Origin: Gammaproteobacteria bacterium
GTDB lineage: Bacteria; Pseudomonadota; Gammaproteobacteria; Steroidobacterales; Rariloculaceae
Assembly (NCBI GenBank): GCA_022819855.1
Contig: JAJEGN010000004.1
Location: 1-64,000 of the forward strand
Direction of reading: 5' to 3'
Length of the DNA: 64,000 nucleotides
Below are positions 54,202-60,875 of this stretch, one piece after another. The notes under the pieces were generated by a model. It saw only the letters and a list, made by a program, of their open reading frames with translations. It did no database searches and was not told the origin of the DNA. The position numbers were made by a program, and so were the translations under genes. The first letter of the stretch is position 1; each line of letters starts with the position of its first letter.

Positions 54202-55272
54202 ATGCAGCATCATCAAGTGCGGGTCCGGCGACCGTTGGCGGTGGCCTTGCTTGCGGCGCTCGCCTGCGGACATCTCGCCGCGCAGCAGCCGGACGAGACC
54301 GAGGCCGATGCCCGGGCACAGTCAGCGGCCGAGCCGGCGTGGACCCAGCCGCGCACGCCCTGGGGCGATCCGGACCTGCAGGGCGTGTGGCGCTACGAAG
54401 CGACGATCCCGCTGGAGCGGCCCGCACGCTATGCAGACCGCGCGTTCCTGACCGATGAAGAGATCGCCGCGATCGCCGAGACCGAAGAGGAACTCGCCGC
54501 GGCGCGGCTCGCGGGCCTCGACGGCACCGACGTCGGCCGCCAGCCCGTCGCCGACTCGCCGATTCGCGGCAACGAATACAACAGCTTCTGGCAGGACCAC
54601 GGGCGCGCGCGCCAGGTCTACCGGCAGACCTCGCTGATCGTCGATCCGCCCGACGGCAGACTGCCGTATACGGACGACGCGCGCGTCGCGGCTCAGCGCA
54701 CGGCCGCGCGCTACGGTGTCGGGCCGTACGAGTCATATCTGGATCCCGATACCGGCGAGCGCTGCCTGACCGACGGCGTGACCGCGATCATGTGGCAGGG
54801 TCCGAACGGCGGCCATAACCGCATCGTGCAGAGCCCCGGCTACGTGACGATCCTGCACGAGGAGTACCGGGACCGCCGCATCATCCCGCTCGACGGGCGC
54901 GCGCCGAGCGAAATCCCGCAGTGGTTCGGTGACGAGGTGGGCTATTGGGACGGCGACACGCTCGTGGTCGAGACGACGAATTTTCTCGACCGGACCAACT
55001 ACGAATGGGCGAATCTCTGGATGCGCGCTTCGGAGAACCTCAGGATCGTCGAGCGTTACACGCGCGTCGGCGACAACGCCATGGAATACACGATCACCGT
55101 CGAGGACCCGAAGACCTTCACGCAACCCTGGACCGCGCTCATACCGATCCTGAGGACGCCGGAAGGCACGCAGATCTACGAATACGCCTGTCACGAGGGC
55201 AACTACGCGATGGCCAACCTGCTGCGCGGCGCCCGCAATCAGGCGGCGAGTGACGAGGAAGACTCCGAATGA
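54202..55272 (+). CDS. Secreted WDG-family protein (member 8)
   Basis: The 356-residue protein has a Sec signal (PLAVALLAALACGHLAAQ). ATG 54202 with GGGAGG upstream is preferred over the ATG codons at 54166 and 54181. It shows PRTPWGDPDLQGVWRYEAT, SLIVDPPDGRLPYT, GYWDGDTLVVETTNFLDR (about 250-267), RIVERYTRVGDNAMEYTITVE, and EYACHEGN. It is most like member 1, sharing the same extra middle section. The function is unknown. It is followed by a DUF6152 gene. Confidence 0.8.
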   Translation: MQHHQVRVRRPLAVALLAALACGHLAAQQPDETEADARAQSAAEPAWTQPRTPWGDPDLQGVWRYEATIPLERPARYADRAFLTDEEIAAIAETEEELAAARLAGLDGTDVGRQPVADSPIRGNEYNSFWQDHGRARQVYRQTSLIVDPPDGRLPYTDDARVAAQRTAARYGVGPYESYLDPDTGERCLTDGVTAIMWQGPNGGHNRIVQSPGYVTILHEEYRDRRIIPLDGRAPSEIPQWFGDEVGYWDGDTLVVETTNFLDRTNYEWANLWMRASENLRIVERYTRVGDNAMEYTITVEDPKTFTQPWTALIPILRTPEGTQIYEYACHEGNYAMANLLRGARNQAASDEEDSE

Positions 55273-55404
55273 CCCGTATCCCGCCGTTCGCGGTTCCACG
55301 AGCCCCTGTTTCGTACCGGCCGTGGACGTCAGGCATCCGCTTGTCCGGACGTTTGCGGGCAGCCGTTCCCCCCGTGGCGCCCGTCGCTATCCATGGAGAT
55401 TCCA

Positions 55405-55809
55405 ATGCGCAATAAGCTTCTGGTTCCGATCGTTGCGCTCGGGCTGCTTGCCGGCGCCGCCGAGGCGGCCGCGCATCATGCGTTCGCGGCCGAGTTCGAT
55501 TCCAGCCAGCCGATCGAGCTGCAGGGCACGGTCGCGAGGGTCGAGCTCATCAACCCGCATTCCTGGATTCACCTCGACGTGACGCGGCCCGACGGCACCG
55601 TCGAACGCTGGATGATCGAGGGCGGACCGCCGAACGCGCTCTTCCGGCGCGGCTTCACCCAGGATTCCCTGCCTGTCGGCACCGAGATCGTCGTCGAGGG
55701 ATTCCGCTCGAGGGACGGGACGCTCAAGGCGAACGGCCGCGACATCACGCTGCCGGACGGCACTCGGCCGTTCACGGGTTCGTTCAGTACCGTCGGAATC
55801 GAACGCTAG
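55405..55809 (+). CDS. DUF6152 family exported protein (fourth)
   Basis: The 134-residue protein has a Sec signal cut near AEAAA/HHAFAAEF, again leaving His-His at the mature start. LQGTVARVELINPHSWIHLDV matches the family core best of the four. GGAG lies 5 bases before ATG 55405, which is preferred over the ATG at 55393. It lies 132 bases after WDG member 8, repeating the WDG-then-DUF6152 order. The function is unknown. Confidence 0.85.
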   Translation: MRNKLLVPIVALGLLAGAAEAAAHHAFAAEFDSSQPIELQGTVARVELINPHSWIHLDVTRPDGTVERWMIEGGPPNALFRRGFTQDSLPVGTEIVVEGFRSRDGTLKANGRDITLPDGTRPFTGSFSTVGIER

Positions 55810-55894
55810 CGGTAGCGGAGCCCGCGCTGCGCGCCGACGGGCCTCGGGACCCGAACCGTCCGCCGGTTTCCAGCGCCCCGTCTGTTCGCCCGGC

Positions 55895-56815
55895 TCAAGC
55901 GAGACTGTCGAACAGCTCCTCCTGACGGCGCCGCTCGGCGGCATCCGGCAAGCGCCCGCGTGCGGCGCCGAAGTTGTCCTCGACGTGGCGCACCTGGCGC
56001 GTGCCGGGGATGGCGACCGTCACCGCCGGGTGCGAGATGATGTACTTGAGGAAGAACTGCGCCCAGCTCGTGCAATCGAAGTCGGCCGCCCACTCGGGCA
56101 GCTCCTGGCCCTCGACGGCGTTGAAGATCGACCGACGGGCGCCCCGGAAGGGCAGGTTGATCATGACGGCGATGCCGCGGTCGGCCGCCGTCGGCAGCAG
56201 GCGCTCGGCCACGTCACGATCGCCGAGCGAGTAGTTGAACTGCACGAAGTCGACGTCCTCGCTGAGCATGAACTGCTCCATCTCCCCGTGCTGGTCGCGC
56301 GAGGACACCGATGCGCCGATGTAGCGGAAGCGGTTGGCCGCCTTCCACTCGCGCAGCAGCGGCAGCTCCGTATCGGTATTGACGAGCTGATGGACCATCA
56401 TGAGATCGATCTGCTCGGTCCTGAGCCGCTCGAAGGAATTGCGAAAACCATCGACGCCGCGAATCTGACCGCGGATATCGGTCTTGGTCGCGAGGAAGAG
56501 CTCGTTGCCGATGCCGAGTTCGGTTGCGAGGTCGCCGATCACGGCTTCCGAAGTGCCGTAGGCCGCCGCCGTGTCCATGACCTGGCCGCCGAGTTCGACG
56601 AACCGCGCCATCGTATCGCGCAGCGGCGCGCGCTCCTCCTCCGACTCGCCGACGCCGTACCGGTTCGTGCCGATGCCGATCGGCGGGATCATCTCGCCGC
56701 TTGAAGGGATGGGTTTGAGGATCGCTTCGCCCGATTGTGCGAACAGTTTCGGCGTCCCCAGGGTCACTGCAGCTCCAGCTCCGGCCTTGAGCGCATCGCG
56801 TCGTGTCATCGGCAT
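55895..56815 (-). CDS. Tat-exported aldo/keto reductase
   Basis: The 306-residue protein has a twin-arginine signal (TRRDALKAGAGAAVTLG) and an AKR barrel: IPPIGIGTNRYG, DTAAAYGTSE (catalytic Asp and Tyr), LATKTD (Lys), MMVHQ (His) and the C-terminal IPGTRQVRHVEDN. The full tetrad is present, so it should reduce aldehydes or ketones with NADPH. Export is unusual because the cofactor is cytoplasmic; the Tat route could carry the protein with cofactor bound. It is divergent from the DUF5916 gene. Confidence 0.85.
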   Translation of the reverse strand: MPMTRRDALKAGAGAAVTLGTPKLFAQSGEAILKPIPSSGEMIPPIGIGTNRYGVGESEEERAPLRDTMARFVELGGQVMDTAAAYGTSEAVIGDLATELGIGNELFLATKTDIRGQIRGVDGFRNSFERLRTEQIDLMMVHQLVNTDTELPLLREWKAANRFRYIGASVSSRDQHGEMEQFMLSEDVDFVQFNYSLGDRDVAERLLPTAADRGIAVMINLPFRGARRSIFNAVEGQELPEWAADFDCTSWAQFFLKYIISHPAVTVAIPGTRQVRHVEDNFGAARGRLPDAAERRRQEELFDSLA

Positions 56816-56983
56816 GGCTTTCTCACCTCGTTGACAAGGGTTTTCGGCTGACCGGGAACGATCGCGCGTCCCGGCGGTCCACGAACGACAAGGCGGCGGA
56901 TTGTACCGCGAAAAGATGCGGCCGCCGCATTTCGCAGCATGGGGCGCAGATTGTCTGAACCATGTGCCTCGTCATGGTTGCAT

Positions 56984-57013
56984 TTGCCCCACAAGCGGCT
57001 CAAATCGTATATC
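56984..57013 (+). promoter_or_regulatory. Possible promoter of the DUF5916 gene
   Basis: TTGCCC (56984) and TATATC (57008) are separated by 18 bases, in a 281-bp divergent gap with the aldo/keto reductase. The match is moderate. Confidence 0.4.
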
Positions 57014-57096
57014 ATCGCGCGCTCGTTTCACGGGGGAAGCACGAAGCAGCCGGACCGCGCGGTAGCGCCGGCCCGCTGCGCGAGACACGTTCTCTC

Positions 57097-59286
57097 ATGA
57101 CGCATCCACTACCCCTCCCGCAAATCGCTCTGCTGGTCGCCTGCGCCTCGCTGGGCGCGATGGCGCCGCCGGGCGCATTCGCTCAGCCCGCATCGTTGCC
57201 CGGGGAAGTGACGAAGTCCGTCCGCATCCAGCGAACGGCCGAGCCCCCGGTGATCGACGGCGTGATGAACGAGGAGATCTGGCTGCGCGCGCCGATCATC
57301 GACGACCTGCACCAGGTCAATCCGGTCGAGTACGGCGAACCCAGCGAGCGCACCGAAGTCCGCGTGCTCTATGGCCGCGACGCGCTCTATGTCGGGGCGC
57401 GCCTCTACGACAGCGAGCCCGCGCGGATCAATGCCCGCGTCCTGCGTCAGAACCAGCCGATCGGCTCCGACGACCGCTTCTTCGTGCACATCGATCCGTT
57501 CAACACGCGCCGCGGCGGTTACGCCTTCGGAGTCAACGCGAACGGCGTGCGCTACGACGGGATCTACGAGGGTCCGACGGACCGGCAGTTCGACTGGGAC
57601 GGGATCTGGCAGGCGGCGGCGAGCATCGACGAGCAGGGCTGGGTCGTCGAGATCGAGATCCCGTTCAAGACCATTTCCTTCGATCCTCGCGCCGATCGAT
57701 GGTGGATGAACTTCACGCGCAACATCGAACGCAAGAACGAGAGCATTGCCTGGATGTCGCGCAACCGGCGGACCGACCTGAGTTCCATGGGCGAGATCCG
57801 CGGTATTTCGCAGATCGAGCAGGGCCGGGGGCTCGACATCGTGCCGACCGCGAGCGTGCGCGAGCGCCGCGCCATCGGCGCCATCCCGGCGAACAGCGCC
57901 ATGGAACCGTCGCTCGACGTCTTCTACAAGGTGACGCCGCAGCTCAACGCCTCGCTGACCGTGAACACCGATTTTTCGGCCGTGGACGTCGACAGCCGGC
58001 AGGTCAATCTGACGCGGTTCAGCCTGTTCTTTCCCGAGCAGCGCGACTTCTTTCTGCAGGATGTCGACATCTTCCAGTTCGGGCGTCTCGAACAGGACGG
58101 CAGGCCGTTCTTTTCGCGCCGGCTCGGTATCAGCCGGACCGGTCAGGAGGTGCCGCTCGATTTCGGCGGCAAGCTGTCCGGCCGGGTCGGGCGCTTCGAT
58201 GTCGGGGCGCTTGCGGTGCGGCAGGAAGCCTACGGGGACGTTGACGCCACGACGGCGTTCGTCGGACGGGTCGCCGCGAACGTTCTCGAGGAATCGAGCG
58301 TCGGCATGATCGTGACCCAGGGCGATCCGCGCTCGAACCTCGACAACACCGTGGGCGGCGTCGACTTCCGCTATCTGAACAGCCGCTTCGCCGGCGGCCG
58401 CGGCCTTGAAGGCGTTGCCTGGTTCCAGCAGTCCGATTCCGAGGCGCTTGACGGCGACGACACGGCGCTCGGGTTCCGCGTAAACGTGCCGAGCAATACG
58501 GGGCTGCGCGGCGGCTTCGGCATGACGCGAATCGAGGAGAACTACAACCCGGCGCTGGGCTTCGTACGCCGCACCGGCATCGAGCAGATCCGGTTCAATG
58601 TCGGCCATACCTGGCGCCCAGGCAGCGGTCCGGTCAGGACATTGTTCTCCGGCATCGACTACGACCGCATCGACTATCTGGACACCGGGGAGATCCAGAG
58701 CGAAGGGCTCAGGTTCCGGGCCGTCGACCTCAATCTGAACTCGCAGGATTCCTTCGGCCTGAGCTGGTCGCGCGACCGGGAAGGCCTGCGCAGGCCGTTT
58801 CGGATCTCGGGCGGCATCGTCATCGAGCCGGGGCTCTACACCTTCGACACGATCGATCTCTCGTTCCGTGCGGGCAACCAGCGCGCGGCCGGCGGCGGCG
58901 TGTTCCTGAACAGCGGGAATTTCTACGACGGCGAACGGATCGGCACCGGCACGTTCTTCAACTGGCGGCCAAGCCGGCATTTCCGGACGAACGTGAGCTA
59001 TCAATACAACGAGATCGACCTGCGCGGCGGCAGCTTCGTGACGCGCATCGCGAGGGTCACTCTCGAGGCCGTGTTCTCGTCGACCCTGTCGTGGATCAAC
59101 CTGATTCAGTACGACAACGTGTCCGAGACCATCGGCATCAACAGCCGGCTGCACTGGATTCCGCGGGCCGGCCGGGAGGCGTTTCTGGTCCTGAACCACA
59201 ACCTCGCCGACCCGGAACGCGACAACAGTTTCGTTTCGAGCTTTTCTGAACTGACGCTCAAGTACAGCTACACTTTCCGTTTCTAG
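57097..59286 (+). CDS. DUF5916 outer-membrane protein with CBM9-like domain
   Basis: The 729-residue protein has a Sec signal (LLVACASLGAMAPPGAFAQ). ATG 57097 is the start with a signal directly after. Residues about 45-220 form a CBM9-like domain (EPPVIDGVMNEEIW, LYVGARLYDSEP, RRGGYAFGVNANGVR). Residues about 225-729 match the DUF5916 barrel: FNFTRNIERKNE-like entry, QLNASLTVNTDFSAVDVDSRQ, FFPEQRDFFLQD, and alternating strands to a terminal YTFRF. It is probably an outer-membrane protein that binds or admits a glycan or similar ligand; the true substrate is unknown. Confidence 0.85.
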   Translation: MTHPLPLPQIALLVACASLGAMAPPGAFAQPASLPGEVTKSVRIQRTAEPPVIDGVMNEEIWLRAPIIDDLHQVNPVEYGEPSERTEVRVLYGRDALYVGARLYDSEPARINARVLRQNQPIGSDDRFFVHIDPFNTRRGGYAFGVNANGVRYDGIYEGPTDRQFDWDGIWQAAASIDEQGWVVEIEIPFKTISFDPRADRWWMNFTRNIERKNESIAWMSRNRRTDLSSMGEIRGISQIEQGRGLDIVPTASVRERRAIGAIPANSAMEPSLDVFYKVTPQLNASLTVNTDFSAVDVDSRQVNLTRFSLFFPEQRDFFLQDVDIFQFGRLEQDGRPFFSRRLGISRTGQEVPLDFGGKLSGRVGRFDVGALAVRQEAYGDVDATTAFVGRVAANVLEESSVGMIVTQGDPRSNLDNTVGGVDFRYLNSRFAGGRGLEGVAWFQQSDSEALDGDDTALGFRVNVPSNTGLRGGFGMTRIEENYNPALGFVRRTGIEQIRFNVGHTWRPGSGPVRTLFSGIDYDRIDYLDTGEIQSEGLRFRAVDLNLNSQDSFGLSWSRDREGLRRPFRISGGIVIEPGLYTFDTIDLSFRAGNQRAAGGGVFLNSGNFYDGERIGTGTFFNWRPSRHFRTNVSYQYNEIDLRGGSFVTRIARVTLEAVFSSTLSWINLIQYDNVSETIGINSRLHWIPRAGREAFLVLNHNLADPERDNSFVSSFSELTLKYSYTFRF

Positions 59287-59329
59287 CCGGCGCCCTGGCG
59301 CCGTGCCGGACGATGATGGGAGAACCGAT

Positions 59330-60256
59330 ATGAGGACCCCGAAGACCCTGACGATACTCGTGGCGCTGGCGGCGCTGGCGCCGCTGCCGACTGCGGTCGC
59401 CCAGCCGCAGGACATCGATAACGCCACGGTCTACGCCCTGGCCAACCAGCTCGCCGACGAGCTCGAACTCGTTCGCGAGCGCATGGGCGCGCCCTACGAC
59501 GACAGTCCCCGCCTGCCCGTATCGGCGGTTACCCAGAACGAACTGTACTTCCAGGTCCAGTTGCTGCTGCGCAAGACCAACCAGCTCGCCGGGGAGCTCG
59601 CGGGCGCCTCGCCCAGGCCGCCGGGACTCGTGCCCTCCGGCGACATCCAGCCGGGCGACGTCTACGCGCTGATCGAGGACGCGCTGCAGCAGATCGGGCA
59701 TGTCGCCGATGCGATCGGCATCGCCGAGCAGGTCGACATCGTGCCGCGCGGCGCGCCCTTGTCCCCGACGGGCGTGTTTCTCGTCGTCATCGACATCAAC
59801 CGCCAGCTCAACCAGATGCTTGGCGTACCGATCAGCGATGCGGACGTCTTCGACGAAATCTCGACCTCGATCGCCTATGCGGCTTCGCTGCTTTCCATGC
59901 AATCGGGCGCCGTGGCGGTTCCGGCGCCACCGCCGTTCGACGGCTACAGGCGTCCGGCCGATGTCTACCGCCGGCTGACGGAATGCATGGACGTCATGAT
60001 CCGCGTGGCCGAGCGGGCGGGCCTGGAGGTGGCCGGTCTCAGCACGCGCCGCAACATCCCCGACGACATCACGCCCGGCCACATCATCGATGTCGCGAGC
60101 CTGCTCACCGCGGACCTCGCAGCGCTCGCCGAGCTCATGAACGCGCCGCTCGTGCGGCCGGAGCTGCCGGCGCCCAAGCACATCTTCGCGACGGAGGTCT
60201 ATACCCAGACCGGGATCCTGTTGCGGCAACTGGAGGAGCTCGAGCGGCGCCTGTAG
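59330..60256 (+). CDS. Secreted helical repeat protein of unknown function
   Basis: The 308-residue protein has a Sec signal (LTILVALAALAPLPTAVAQ). GGGAGA precedes ATG 59330. After it come four related helical segments: VYALANQLADELELVRERMG, VYALIEDALQQIGHVADAIG, VYRRLTECMDVMIRVAERAG and IIDVASLLTADLAALAELM. Each begins near a DVY- or HII-type turn and ends with small residues, so it looks like an internal repeat. No family was recognised. It lies 43 bases after the DUF5916 gene and may be its partner. Confidence 0.65.
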   Translation: MRTPKTLTILVALAALAPLPTAVAQPQDIDNATVYALANQLADELELVRERMGAPYDDSPRLPVSAVTQNELYFQVQLLLRKTNQLAGELAGASPRPPGLVPSGDIQPGDVYALIEDALQQIGHVADAIGIAEQVDIVPRGAPLSPTGVFLVVIDINRQLNQMLGVPISDADVFDEISTSIAYAASLLSMQSGAVAVPAPPPFDGYRRPADVYRRLTECMDVMIRVAERAGLEVAGLSTRRNIPDDITPGHIIDVASLLTADLAALAELMNAPLVRPELPAPKHIFATEVYTQTGILLRQLEELERRL

Positions 60257-60292
60257 CGTGCGGGGCCGGCCGGCCGCGTCTACAATGCCCGC

Positions 60293-60646
60293 ATGCAGGA
60301 CAACGACGCCATGCTCGTCGCGTTCGGCGAATTCGTTCGCGCGCAGCGAAAGCTCGCCCAGGTCTCCCAGCGGCACCTGGCGAAGGCGGCGGGCGTCTCC
60401 GATTCCTATCTGAGCCAGCTCGAGCGCGGCCACTACCGGCCGTCCGCCCAGGTCGTCAAGGCGCTCGCACAGGCATTCGGCATGAAGCCCGAACAGCTCT
60501 ACACGATGCTCGGTTTCTTCGATGCGGATGATTCGGGCGACGAGGTCTCGGTCGAACAGGCGATCCGGCTCGACGAGCGGCTTGCACCGGAGCAGAAGGA
60601 CACGCTGATCCGGGTTTATCGCTCCCTGATCGGCGAAGACCTGTAG
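60293..60646 (+). CDS. XRE-family transcriptional regulator
   Basis: The 117-residue protein is a single helix-turn-helix: FVRAQRKLAQVSQRHLAKAA, SDSYLSQLERGHYRPSAQVV (residues about 13-62), then a short helical tail with acidic residues. There is no ligand-binding domain. The nearest targets are two inverted repeats just downstream, in front of the acyl-CoA synthetase gene. ATG 60293 was used, but ATG 60311 is possible. Confidence 0.8.
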   Translation: MQDNDAMLVAFGEFVRAQRKLAQVSQRHLAKAAGVSDSYLSQLERGHYRPSAQVVKALAQAFGMKPEQLYTMLGFFDADDSGDEVSVEQAIRLDERLAPEQKDTLIRVYRSLIGEDL

Positions 60647-60654
60647 CAGTATTG

Positions 60655-60711
60655 AATTTCCGTGACGGTTACGAAATTGCGTTGACAGCGCAATCGCCGT
60701 TGCGCCATGAT
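60655..60711 (+). promoter_or_regulatory. Promoter with two inverted repeats, acyl-CoA synthetase gene
   Basis: TTGACA (60682-60687) with an 18-base spacer to CATGAT (60706-60711) fits sigma-70. The -35 box is the centre of ATTGCG-N7-CGCAAT (60676-60694). A second repeat, AATTTC ... GAAATT (60655-60678), overlaps it. Both lie just after the XRE gene, whose product is the likely binder. Confidence 0.6.
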
Positions 60712-60875
60712 CGCGCCGCCCCGACAGCGGCGCCATGACCCGACCATCGAGAATCTGGCCAGACCGGGCGGCTGCGCGGGACCAGGCGTAGTTTCCATCG
60801 CCGAACGCAGCGGCGCCTCGGCCGGTCACCTCCGGCACGCCACAAGACGTCCTTAACCGAAGCGAGTAGACGCTC

